A stretch of DNA of 64,000 nucleotides from Roseomonas sp. OT10 (lineage in GTDB: Bacteria; Pseudomonadota; Alphaproteobacteria; Acetobacterales; Acetobacteraceae). Positions 1 through 7,698 of the stretch are shown piece after piece; within the stretch, counting starts at the first letter, position 1; every line of letters begins with the position of its first letter. The stretch is from the NCBI RefSeq assembly GCF_020991085.1, contig NZ_CP087719.1, forward strand, positions 1,694,001 to 1,758,000, given 5' to 3'. The position numbers were made by a program, and so were the translations under genes. The notes beneath the pieces are model-generated. The model saw only the letters and a list, made by a program, of their open reading frames with translations. It was not told the DNA's origin and made no database searches.

Positions 1-179
1 TAGAGCACGAACATCGCCGTCCCCAGCGCCAGGACCGGCCCGTACTCCGCGCCGAACACCCCCGGTTGCTGCGCCACCATGCCCAGCACGGCCGTGGCCA
101 GGATCAGCAGCATGTAGTGGCAGAGCAGGTGGGCGGCGTTGATGAACCACACCTGGCGGGTGGCGGGATCGGTGGGCAT
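1..179 (-). CDS. MFS transporter, N-terminal part (runs off the window)
   Basis: Only the first 59 codons are in the window. They read MPTDPATRQVWFINAAHLLC and continue into a long hydrophobic helix (HYMLLILATAVLGM) and the start of a second, the usual N-terminus of a major facilitator superfamily permease of the inner membrane. The ATG has a GAGGAGA ribosome site a few bases upstream. It is divergent from the AraC regulator at 236, an arrangement in which the regulator often controls the exporter; that link is inference. Substrate cannot be read from this fragment. Confidence 0.7.
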   Translation of the reverse strand, partial: MPTDPATRQVWFINAAHLLCHYMLLILATAVLGMVAQQPGVFGAEYGPVLALGTAMFVL

Positions 180-235
180 GGCGTCTCCTCGGCCGTCAGG
201 ATAGGACTGGCCGTCCGTCGCTGTCCGGCCAGATC

Positions 236-1057
236 ATGTCGCCAACCGGCCAAGCCTTTCCCCCCGTGGCCGTCGCGCCCCTGCGCGAGGGCCTTCCCCA
301 GGATGCCGTGGACCGGCCGCTGGCCGGCTTCGCCCGGGATTATCCGGACGGCGCGGAAACCGGCTGGCATCACCATGCCCGGGTGCAGCTGCTCTACGGG
401 CTGCGCGGGGTGATGCGGATCGCGACGGCGGGGGCCAGCTTCGTCCTGCCGGCGGGGCTGGCGCTCTGGGTGCCGGGCGGGACGCCGCATGCGCTGCGGA
501 TGCAGGGGGAGGTGGCGATGCGGGCCCTGTTCCTCCGCGCCGATGCCGCCGGGGCGGGGCCGCAGCGCCCCCAGGTCCTCGGCGTCTCGCCGCTGCTGCG
601 CGAGCTGATCCTCGCGACCTGCGCCGAGCCGGTGGAATGGGCGGAGCGCGGGCGCGGCCCGCATCTGGCGGCGCTGATCCTGGACGAGATCCGGCACGCC
701 CCGCGGCTGCCCTTCGGCCTGCCCGAGCCGCGCGACCCGCGGCTGCGGCGGCTGGCCGCCCTGCTGCGGGAGCGGCCGGGGCGGGAGGAGGGGCTGGAGG
801 AGTGGTCGGCGCTGGTCGGGGCCAGCCCGCGTACCCTGTCGCGGCTGTTCCGTCGCGAGACGGGGCTGTCCTTCGCCGCCTGGCGCCAGGCGCTGCGGCT
901 GACCGAGGCCGGCGCGCTGCTGGCCGGCGGCCTGCCCCCGGCGCGGGCGGCGGCCGCGGTGGGATACGCCTCCACCGCGGCGTTCGGCGCCGCCTTCCGG
1001 GCGGCCTTCGGCATGACGCCCGGTATGGCGGCCCGACCGCCGGCGCCAGGGCGCTGA
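236..1057 (+). CDS. AraC-family transcriptional regulator
   Basis: A 273-residue regulator. The N-terminal half is a cupin-like sensor: WHHHARVQLLYGLRGVMRI, a strand-rich stretch, then VPGGTPHALRMQG, which resembles the AraC ligand-binding fold. The C-terminal 100 residues are the double helix-turn-helix (GASPRTLSRLFRRETGLSF, then AAAVGYASTAAFGAAFRAAFG). The length is normal for AraC regulators with an N-terminal cupin. It is divergent from the MFS gene with about 56 bp between the starts, so it probably regulates that gene and itself; the effector is unknown. No strong ribosome site precedes the ATG, so the start is less certain than the family call. Confidence 0.9.
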   Translation: MSPTGQAFPPVAVAPLREGLPQDAVDRPLAGFARDYPDGAETGWHHHARVQLLYGLRGVMRIATAGASFVLPAGLALWVPGGTPHALRMQGEVAMRALFLRADAAGAGPQRPQVLGVSPLLRELILATCAEPVEWAERGRGPHLAALILDEIRHAPRLPFGLPEPRDPRLRRLAALLRERPGREEGLEEWSALVGASPRTLSRLFRRETGLSFAAWRQALRLTEAGALLAGGLPPARAAAAVGYASTAAFGAAFRAAFGMTPGMAARPPAPGR

Positions 1058-1078
1058 CCTGGCGTCAGGCGCGGCCGG

Positions 1079-1300
1079 TCAGGCGGTCCTCGCCTGGCCG
1101 CCGGGACGATCCACCGCCAGGACGAAGAGCCGGTGGGTGGCGATGTCGATGTTGCGCCGCGCCTTTTCGTTCCACACGCGCTCGGCGACCTGCGCATCGT
1201 GGAAGGGGCCGTAGCACTCCTCCGTCTGCGGCTCGAGCGTCGCCCAGTCGGGGGCGGTGAAGATGCCGCCCCAGACGAAGTAGATCTTGCGGTCGGACAT
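1079..1300 (-). CDS. DUF4170 family small protein
   Basis: A 73-residue protein, MSDRKIYFVWGGIFTAPDW..., with the pattern YFVxGG near the start and RVWNEKARRNIDIATHRLFV near the end. This looks like DUF4170, a small alphaproteobacterial family of unknown function. CAGGAGT precedes the ATG. It converges with the AraC gene, leaving 21 bp between stop codons. No signal peptide, membrane segment or catalytic motif is visible. Confidence 0.75.
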   Translation of the reverse strand: MSDRKIYFVWGGIFTAPDWATLEPQTEECYGPFHDAQVAERVWNEKARRNIDIATHRLFVLAVDRPGGQARTA

Positions 1301-1393
1301 GACTCGGGACTCCTGCCTGTCGTGCTGCGCCGCAATGTAGGATGGCCGGGCGCCCGCCGCACCCTGCCGCCCCCCTTCCGGTGCCTGCGGGAA

Positions 1394-2095
1394 TCAGGCG
1401 TAGGGCCAGCCGGCCTTCAGCACGTCGGCATAGTAGCGCTTCAGGGCGCCGGGGTCGGGCAGCAGGCGGTAGCCGCCGCCTTCGGCGAAGGCGACGAAGC
1501 GGCGGCGGCCCACCACGGCCCCCTGCCGGATCTCGCGGCAGGTCGCGTTCGCCGTCTTCCAGTCATCGTTGGCACCGTGCTCGACGGGGATGTTCAGGTC
1601 GCGGTTCAGCCGGTCGAACAGGCGCTCGGCGTCCAGGTTCGTCCAGCGCGCGGCATGGCCCGGGCCGTCGCGGGTGAATTCCAGCCGCTCGTAGCGACCG
1701 CCCTCGGCCAGCCAGACGGACATCAGGTCGTAGTCGCCGACGATCAACTGGCCGTTGCCGCGCCGGACGAGGTCGTTGCCGACCTTCAGCCCCTCCTTCT
1801 CCTCCTCCGGCTTGCCCGTGACGGGGATGCCCAGCGTCGCGAAGCGGCCGGTGGAGACGCCGGGGCAGCGGACCACGAAAAGCACCTGGCATTCCATCGC
1901 CACGGCCCGGAAGGTCGCCACGTCGCCCGGGTCCATGCCGGTGAGGCCGGCGATGTGGTGGTCGTGCGCGGAGACCTCGCGGTCGGCGGCGTCGCGGAAG
2001 ACGGTGTGGTGCAGGCCGCGCCCGACCACGGCCCGCTCGGCGCCCTTCCGGCCGTTGGAGATCAGGAAGCTGTCGTAGCGGATGGGAATGCGCAT
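1394..2095 (-). CDS. Diverged ExoY/edema-factor-like protein (possible nucleotidyl cyclase fold)
   Basis: A 233-residue protein with no signal peptide or membrane segment. What is seen: GMDPGDVATFRAVAMECQVL leading into VVRCPGVSTGRFATLGIPVTG, then lysines 95 and 100, a VGDYDLMSVW motif (Asp121, Asp123) and VEHGAND (His173, Asn176). In the anthrax edema factor/ExoY family the same order is found: GxRPV-T...GxPTKG with two catalytic lysines, a DYDL motif binding metal, and a late HG-x-E-x-x-N segment. The region between lysines and DYD is much shorter than in ExoY, and the GKSSNWGP signature is not conserved. The fold assignment is therefore an inference from motif order, and activity is uncertain. 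A monocistronic gene with no toxin or secretion partner nearby. Confidence 0.45.
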   Translation of the reverse strand: MRIPIRYDSFLISNGRKGAERAVVGRGLHHTVFRDAADREVSAHDHHIAGLTGMDPGDVATFRAVAMECQVLFVVRCPGVSTGRFATLGIPVTGKPEEEKEGLKVGNDLVRRGNGQLIVGDYDLMSVWLAEGGRYERLEFTRDGPGHAARWTNLDAERLFDRLNRDLNIPVEHGANDDWKTANATCREIRQGAVVGRRRFVAFAEGGGYRLLPDPGALKRYYADVLKAGWPYA

Positions 2096-2238
2096 GCGGC
2101 GACGTCCTCGGCTTGGCCCGGTGGCCTGTCGGGCGGGGCCAGCCTATCCGGGCGGGCCAGGGCGCCGCATCATCCGGACGGAGGGTCCGCCGCGTGGGCG
2201 GCCCTGGCCTCATGGCATCCGGGAGGGAGTCCGCGACC

Positions 2239-2868
2239 ATGACCTTCGAGACCTGGCTGGCCTTCGCCGCTGCCTCCTCCGTGATGCTGGCCATCCCCGG
2301 GCCGACGGTGCTGCTGGTCGTCTCCTACGCGCTGGGGCAGGGCTGGCGCACCGCCCTTCCCATGGCGGCGGGCGTGGCCCTGGGCGACTTCACCGCCATG
2401 ACCGTCTCGGTGCTGGGGCTTGGCGCCCTGCTCGCGACCTCGGCCGCGGTGTTCACCGCGCTGAAATGGGCCGGGGCGGCCTATCTCGTCTGGCTCGGCG
2501 TGGCGCTCTGGCGGGTCGGCGGCAGCACCGGGCCGGGCGTGGCGCGCGGCCCGGCCTCGGCACGGCGGATGTTCGGCCATGCCTGGCTGGTCACCGCGCT
2601 GAACCCGAAGAGCATCACCTTCTTCGTGGCCTTCCTGCCGCAGTTCCTCGATCCGGCCGGGAGCCTCGGCACCCAGATCGTGGTCCTGGAGGCGACCTTC
2701 CTGCTCCTCGCCTTCGCGAACGCGCTGGCCTATGCGCTCGCCGCCTCGCGGGCCCGCCGGGTGGCGCGCAGCCCCCGGGCCATGGGGCTGATGCGGCGCA
2801 TCGGTGGCGGGCTGCTGGTCGCGGCCGGGCTGGGCACCGCGGCGCGCGAGGTCGCCGCGCGGGGCTGA
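2239..2868 (+). CDS. LysE/RhtB-family amino-acid exporter
   Basis: A 209-residue inner-membrane protein with about six hydrophobic helices. The first helix carries FAAASSVMLAIPGPTVLLVV, matching the family's PGP motif, and the middle contains WLVTALNPKSITFFVAFLPQ, matching the N-P-K-x-x-x-F-F signature. Members export amino acids such as lysine, threonine or homoserine lactones; the substrate here is not readable. I chose ATG 2239 because GGGAGGGAG lies just upstream and translation from there begins directly with the first helix; the frame is open further upstream but codes only low-complexity sequence. Confidence 0.9.
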   Translation: MTFETWLAFAAASSVMLAIPGPTVLLVVSYALGQGWRTALPMAAGVALGDFTAMTVSVLGLGALLATSAAVFTALKWAGAAYLVWLGVALWRVGGSTGPGVARGPASARRMFGHAWLVTALNPKSITFFVAFLPQFLDPAGSLGTQIVVLEATFLLLAFANALAYALAASRARRVARSPRAMGLMRRIGGGLLVAAGLGTAAREVAARG

Positions 2869-3038
2869 CGGCGTGCGGCGGAGGGGGCCGCCGCGTCCGC
2901 CGCCCGGTGCGGTCCCTCGGGACCCGCGCCATCCTCCTCCAGGATGGGAACCGGCCCGAAGGGCTGGCTGGCGCGGCACGCGGGAGAGGCCAGCGTCGGC
3001 GCGTCGACGAGGCGCACCTCCCAGGGCCAGCCGGGCGG

Positions 3039-3881
3039 CTAGCGCGCGGCGGGGGCCGTGACGCCGCTCACGATGGTCTCGGCCCGCGACACGATGTCCG
3101 AGGCGAGGCGTTCGCTGAAGCCGCAGAGGAAGCCCAGCACCCAGATGACGTAGCGGTTGCTCGGCGTGTCGCGGAAGTAGTCGCTGACGCCGCTGAGCGT
3201 GATGAAGCCGGATTTCAGCACCGAGTAGACGATGAGCGCGAAGATCAGCGCGACCACGGGCTTGAAGAAGGCGTTCGCCGTCAGGATGAAGGGGTGATAG
3301 GAGGACAGCGCGCCGAACTGCTCCATCCGCGTCACGATGCTGGCATTGGCCCCCAGCACCGCCGAGGCGAACAGCGGGACGACATCCAGCTTCGACATGA
3401 CGACGATCGACCCCGCATCGGCGACGGGCAGGGTGCCGGACGGCATGAGGAACGCCTGCACCAGCCCGAAGCAGAGCAGGGTCAGGAGGGTGGAGCTGAG
3501 CACGCCGAGCAGCACCAACGGCACCGGCGCCCCGCCATCCGTCTGCCGGACCAGCCAGCCCGTCATCCCCTTCTCGGCGCTCCAGAGGTCCAGGGCGAGC
3601 TGCTGCCGGATGGATTGCAGCGCCGCGAGGTCCACCTTCTCTTGCCCGCCCAGCACGGCGGCCAGGGCCGCGAGGCGCAGCGGGCTGGTGCTCAGCCCCG
3701 CCCGGCGGTAGCGCTCCAGCACGTCGATCAGCTTCGGCAGCTCGGTCTCCAGCCCGTTCTCCAGGGGCTGGGTCAGGCGCTGCAGCACGACGGGCATGAG
3801 GGCGGTCGGATCGCCGGCCAGGACGGGCAGGCCGGGCGCCTCCGGCAACGGCCTGGCGGCAGCATCCATGGCGGCGGACAT
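3039..3881 (-). CDS. Integral membrane protein of unknown function
   Basis: A 280-residue protein that I do not recognise by function. Residues 1-120 are soluble and helical. Two long hydrophobic segments follow (PLVLLGVLSSTLLTLLCFGL and VVALIFALIVYSVLKS), then a C-terminal block YVIWVLGFLCGFSERLASDI. A GFSER motif after a hydrophobic helix recurs in uncharacterised bacterial membrane proteins. The start ATG at 3881 was chosen because the same frame continues far upstream only as an antisense shadow of the radical-SAM gene. It is divergent from that gene, with about 115 bp between the starts. Confidence 0.7.
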   Translation of the reverse strand: MSAAMDAAARPLPEAPGLPVLAGDPTALMPVVLQRLTQPLENGLETELPKLIDVLERYRRAGLSTSPLRLAALAAVLGGQEKVDLAALQSIRQQLALDLWSAEKGMTGWLVRQTDGGAPVPLVLLGVLSSTLLTLLCFGLVQAFLMPSGTLPVADAGSIVVMSKLDVVPLFASAVLGANASIVTRMEQFGALSSYHPFILTANAFFKPVVALIFALIVYSVLKSGFITLSGVSDYFRDTPSNRYVIWVLGFLCGFSERLASDIVSRAETIVSGVTAPAAR

Positions 3882-3976
3882 GGTCGCGTCCCCGAGGGTC
3901 CAGGGCAGGACGTTACACCTTCGTGCCGAAACGCCGCCAGGAATTTCGGGGATCGGGCCGTTGCGGGACCAGCAAG

Positions 3977-3991
3977 GAACATAATATGAAC
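3977..3991. promoter_or_regulatory. LexA-type SOS box (GAAC-N7-GAAC)
   Basis: The sequence GAAC ATAATAT GAAC is an exact match to the alphaproteobacterial LexA operator, GTTC-N7-GTTC read on the other strand. The spacer is all A/T in a very GC-rich genome. It lies 5 bp before the first possible start codon of the radical-SAM gene (3996) and 20 bp before the second (4011). LexA binding there would block transcription of the radical-SAM/UdgX pair. The match is seen; its function is inferred. Confidence 0.7.
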
Positions 3992-3995
3992 GAAC

Positions 3996-5312
3996 ATGCC
4001 TGGAACCCGCATGGACCTGCGCCGCAAGCTGGAGATCCTGGCCGATGCGGCGAAGTACGACGCCTCCTGCGCCTCCTCCGGCACGGAGAAGCGCGACAGC
4101 CTGGATGGCGGGCTGGGCAGCACGGAGGGCATGGGCATCTGCCACGCCTATGCCCCCGACGGGCGCTGCATCTCGCTGCTCAAGGTGCTGCTGACCAATG
4201 CCTGCGTCTATGACTGCGCCTACTGCATCAACCGCGCCGCCTCCAACGTGCCGCGCGCCCGCTTCACGGTGGAGGAGCTGGTCGGGCTGACGCTCGACTT
4301 CTACCGGCGCAACTACATCGAGGGGCTGTTCCTCTCCTCCGGCATCATCCGCTCGCCCGACTACACGATGGAGCAGATCGTCCGCGTGGCGCGGGAGCTG
4401 CGCCTGACCCATGGCTTCAAGGGCTACATCCACCTCAAGACCATCCCCGACGCCGACCCGGCCCTGCTGGCCGAGGCGGGGACGCATGCCGACCGGCTCT
4501 CCATCAACATCGAACTGCCGCGCGCGGAGAGCCTCGCCGCCCTGGCGCCGGAGAAGGAGGCAGGGTCGATCCGCCGCGCCATGGGCCGGCTGCGCCTGCG
4601 CCTGGACGAGGCGGAGGCGGCCAGGGCCGCCCCCTCCCGCGCCGCGCCGCCGCGCTTCGCCCCGGCCGGGCAGTCCACCCAGATGATCGTCGGCGCCGAT
4701 GCCTCCAACGACGCGCAGGTGCTGGCGACCTCGGCCGGGCTCTACGGCTCCTACCGGCTCAGGCGGGTGTACTACTCCGCCTATTCGCCTATCCCCGATG
4801 CCTCCGCCGCCCTGCCGCCGGTGGCGCCGCCCCTGGTGCGGGAGCACCGGCTGTACCAGGCGGACTGGCTGATGCGCTTCTACGGCTTCGGCGCCGGGGA
4901 GATCGTGGCCGGCGGGCCGGAGGATGGCGCGGCGGGGATGCTCGAGCTCGACATCGACCCCAAGCTCTCCTGGGCGCTGCGCCATCGCCACCGCTTCCCG
5001 GTGGACCTGAACCGCGCCGACCGCGAGCTGTTGCTGCGCGTCCCTGGCCTGGGCGCGAAGACGGTGGAGCGGATCGTGGCGGCGCGCCGGCACCGGACCC
5101 TGCGGCTGGAGGATCTGGCCCGGCTGCGCGTGCCGCTGCGCAAGGTCGCGCCCTTCCTGCTGGCGGCCGGCCATCGCCCCCGGGCCGGGCTGCTGGACCG
5201 CGGCGACCTGCGGGCGCTGCTCGCGCCGGCTTCCGGCTTCGGGGAGGGGGTGGCGCAGCCGGCGCGGCCGACGCAGTTGCCGCTCTTCGCGCCGGAGGCC
5301 ATGCGTGCATAG
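3996..5312 (+). CDS. Putative DNA modification/repair radical SAM protein
   Basis: A 438-residue enzyme. The cluster motif CVYDCAYC (Cys70, 74, 77) is the CxxxCxxC that holds the radical-SAM 4Fe-4S cluster. The N-terminus KLEILADAAKYDASCASSGT is characteristic of the radical-SAM family that is genetically linked to UDG-type proteins. Residues about 331-365 (VDLNRADRELLLRVPGLGAK) form a helix-hairpin-helix DNA-binding unit. Homologues are thought to act on DNA, but the substrate is unknown. The family usually begins at MDLRRKLEIL, so ATG 4011 may be the true start. The stop overlaps the start of the UdgX gene by 8 bases, which implies translational coupling. The LexA-type box upstream suggests induction by DNA damage. 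Confidence 0.88.
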   Translation: MPGTRMDLRRKLEILADAAKYDASCASSGTEKRDSLDGGLGSTEGMGICHAYAPDGRCISLLKVLLTNACVYDCAYCINRAASNVPRARFTVEELVGLTLDFYRRNYIEGLFLSSGIIRSPDYTMEQIVRVARELRLTHGFKGYIHLKTIPDADPALLAEAGTHADRLSINIELPRAESLAALAPEKEAGSIRRAMGRLRLRLDEAEAARAAPSRAAPPRFAPAGQSTQMIVGADASNDAQVLATSAGLYGSYRLRRVYYSAYSPIPDASAALPPVAPPLVREHRLYQADWLMRFYGFGAGEIVAGGPEDGAAGMLELDIDPKLSWALRHRHRFPVDLNRADRELLLRVPGLGAKTVERIVAARRHRTLRLEDLARLRVPLRKVAPFLLAAGHRPRAGLLDRGDLRALLAPASGFGEGVAQPARPTQLPLFAPEAMRA

Positions 5313-6801
5313 CGTGGCGCTCGACGGTCCCGCCGACTTCGCCGGCTGGCGGGCGGCCACGCGCCGGCTGGTGATGGCCGGGATCGCGCCGGAGGAGGTC
5401 GCCTGGCGGGTCCCCGGCGATCCTGCCCCCCTCTTCGGCGGGCCGCCGCCCCCCGAACCGCCCGCCGGTTCGGCGCTGCCGCGTGTGCCTCGCGCCTTCC
5501 TGGAACTGGCGGAGCTGGTGGTGCGCCATCGCGATCCGCAGCGCTTCGCCCTGCTGCACCGCCTGCTCGCCCGGCTGCAGGACGAGCGGGCGCTGCTGGA
5601 GGTGGCGAGCGATCCGGACGTCTCCCGCGCCGAGGCCATGGCCCGCGCCGTACGCCGCGACGCGCACAAGATGCACGCCTTCGTCCGCTTCCGCGAAGTG
5701 CCGGGCGAGGCGGGCGAACCGGTTCGCTACGTCGCCTGGTTCGAGCCGCAGCACCACATCCTGGAGGCCGAGGCGGGCTTCTTCCGCCGCCGCTTCGCGG
5801 CCATGCGCTGGTCCATCCTGACTCCCGAGGCGAGCGCCCACTGGGATGGGGAGGAGCTTCGCCTCGGTCCCGGGGCGCACCGCGCCGACGCGCCGGCGGA
5901 GGATGCCGCGGAGGAGCTGTGGCGCGCCTACTTCGCCTCCATCTTCAACCCGGCCCGGCTGAAGCCGGAGGCGATGCGCGCCGAGATGCCGAAAAGGTAC
6001 TGGCGCAACCTGCCGGAGGCGCGGGACATCCCCACGCTGATCGCCGCCGCCCCGGCGCGGGTGGCGGCGATGGTGGAGCGCGGTGCCACCGAACCGGCAG
6101 CGCGGCGGCAACGCCCGCTGCACCTCGCGCACCCGTCGCGCGTTGGAACCATCGCCATGTCAGACGCCGTCGCCGTGACCCTGCCCGAGAAGACCGCCGC
6201 GCTGGAGGCGCTCGGGCGCGAGCTGGCCGGCCGCAACGACCTGCCGCCCTGGACCGCCAACGCCACCCAGATGGTCTTCGGCGAGGGGCCGGTCGGGGCG
6301 CCGCTGATGTTCGTCGGCGAGCAGCCGGGCGACGAGGAGGACCTCAAGGGCCGCCCCTTCGTCGGCCCGGCCGGCCGCCTGTTCGACCGGGCGATGGCGG
6401 AGGCCGGCATCGGCCGCGACCAAGCCTATGTCACCAATGCGGTGAAGCACTTCAAGTTCACGCCCACGGGCAAGCGGCGGCTGCACCAGACGCCGGATGC
6501 GGGGGACATCACCTACTATCGCCCCTTCCTGCAACGGGAGATCGACCTGGTGTCGCCGCGGCTGGTGGTGGCGCTGGGCGCGACCGCGCTGCGGGCCGTC
6601 TCGGGGCGCGCCATGCCGGTGACGAAGGTGCGCGGGTCGCTGCTGCGCGGGCCGGACGGACGGCCCTTCTTCGCCACCGTCCATCCCTCCTACCTGCTGC
6701 GCATCCCGGACGAGGCGGGCAAGGCACGGGAATACGAGCGCTTCGTCGAGGATCTGGCGAAGGCGGACGCGACGGCCCGGGCGCTGCCGGCGGCGGCCTG
6801 A
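5305..6801 (+). CDS. DUF4130-UdgX fusion, uracil-DNA-binding protein
   Basis: A 498-residue two-domain protein starting at GTG with GGAGG six bases upstream. Residues 1-250 are the DUF4130 domain that accompanies the radical-SAM partner. Residues about 290-498 are a UdgX-type uracil-DNA glycosylase: motif A GEQPGDEED (338-346), the R-loop KRRLHQ with His394, which in UdgX forms a covalent bond to the uracil site, and motif B VHPSYLLR (459-466). The whole protein contains no cysteine. The CxxC before motif A and the Cys in the segment after the R-loop, which bind the 4Fe-4S cluster in characterised UdgX, are replaced (GRNDLPPW and ITYYRPFL). It is co-transcribed and probably translationally coupled with the radical-SAM gene. 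Confidence 0.88.
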   Translation: MHSVALDGPADFAGWRAATRRLVMAGIAPEEVAWRVPGDPAPLFGGPPPPEPPAGSALPRVPRAFLELAELVVRHRDPQRFALLHRLLARLQDERALLEVASDPDVSRAEAMARAVRRDAHKMHAFVRFREVPGEAGEPVRYVAWFEPQHHILEAEAGFFRRRFAAMRWSILTPEASAHWDGEELRLGPGAHRADAPAEDAAEELWRAYFASIFNPARLKPEAMRAEMPKRYWRNLPEARDIPTLIAAAPARVAAMVERGATEPAARRQRPLHLAHPSRVGTIAMSDAVAVTLPEKTAALEALGRELAGRNDLPPWTANATQMVFGEGPVGAPLMFVGEQPGDEEDLKGRPFVGPAGRLFDRAMAEAGIGRDQAYVTNAVKHFKFTPTGKRRLHQTPDAGDITYYRPFLQREIDLVSPRLVVALGATALRAVSGRAMPVTKVRGSLLRGPDGRPFFATVHPSYLLRIPDEAGKAREYERFVEDLAKADATARALPAAA

Positions 6802-6882
6802 TCGCCAGCCCCGGGTCCCCCGTGGAGCGGCCAGGGGGCGAGGCCGGATCGGCCCGGGGGCACCCTCGGGATGCCGTCCCGG

Positions 6883-7698
6883 TCAGGGCTCCGTCTGGCG
6901 CGGCGGCGCGGCCTGTGACCCGGCCTCGGGCTGCGGCCGCACCGGCGGCGGTTCCTGAGCCGGCGCGGTCGATGCCGGGGGTGTGCGGGCGGCGTCCGCC
7001 GGTGGAGCGTCGGGCGGAGCGTTGTTCGTGGGCGCCGACGGTGGCGTGGCCGGGGCGGGCGCCGCCGGCGGTGAGGTGGGCTGGGCCGGCGGCGCCTCGG
7101 GCCGGCCGCGCTCCGGCGCGTCCCGCGGGGGAGCGTCGGGCACGGGAGAGGCGGGAGCCTGCGACGGCGGCGGCTGTACCGGTTCGCGCGCCGGGGCCGG
7201 CGGCGCCTCGGGCCGTGCCGGCGGCGTGCGGGGCGGGCCGCGTTCCGGCACCGGGGGCTGCGGTGGCAAGATCACGATCCGCGCGCTGCGGGTCTCCGGC
7301 GTGCCGGTCCGGCGGCTGAATCCGGCGACCCGCGCCTCGGACCGCATCCGGTCGCGCTCGACGCGATAGCGCCCGACCAGTGCCTCGACCACGGAGCGGG
7401 CGCGCCCGGCGGCGAGGCGCAGCTTGGTGGACTGGCCGCCCTCCCGGTCGGCATGGCCCAGGATGCAGATGTTGCGGTCCGGCTCGGCCCGGATGCGCTC
7501 CGCTGCCGCGGCGAGGATGCTGCGCGCCGCCTCCGTCACCTGGGTGCTGCCGGCGGCGAAGGGGACGGCGAAGACATCCTCCTCCAGATCCTCGACGCCG
7601 ACGCAGTTGAAGGCGCGGGTCGGCGCCTGCGCCAGGGCCGTCCAGGACGGGAGCAGGAGCAGGGAGAGGAGCGGCGCCGCCTGGAGCAGGGGTCTCAT
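6883..7698 (-). CDS. OmpA-like periplasmic/outer-membrane protein with proline-rich tail
   Basis: A 271-residue protein with a signal peptide (MRPLLQAAPLLSLLLLPSWT, cleavage likely after ALAQA). Residues about 45-145 are an OmpA/MotB C-terminal-type domain that binds peptidoglycan: FAAGSTQVTEAARSILAAAA, then ILGHADREGG and LRLAAGRARSVVEAL. The last 120 residues are almost only Pro, Ala, Glu, Arg and Ser, likely a disordered spacer. OmpA proteins normally have this domain at the C-terminus, so a long tail after it is odd. Its ATG overlaps the stop of the upstream JmjC gene (ATGA), so the two are translationally coupled. Confidence 0.75.
   Translation of the reverse strand: MRPLLQAAPLLSLLLLPSWTALAQAPTRAFNCVGVEDLEEDVFAVPFAAGSTQVTEAARSILAAAAERIRAEPDRNICILGHADREGGQSTKLRLAAGRARSVVEALVGRYRVERDRMRSEARVAGFSRRTGTPETRSARIVILPPQPPVPERGPPRTPPARPEAPPAPAREPVQPPPSQAPASPVPDAPPRDAPERGRPEAPPAQPTSPPAAPAPATPPSAPTNNAPPDAPPADAARTPPASTAPAQEPPPVRPQPEAGSQAAPPRQTEP

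Noticed and set aside
3882-5669. An N-terminal extension of the membrane-protein frame on the minus strand
   Set aside because: The extension runs antisense through the radical-SAM and UdgX genes and has shadow-like composition; the real gene starts at 3881.
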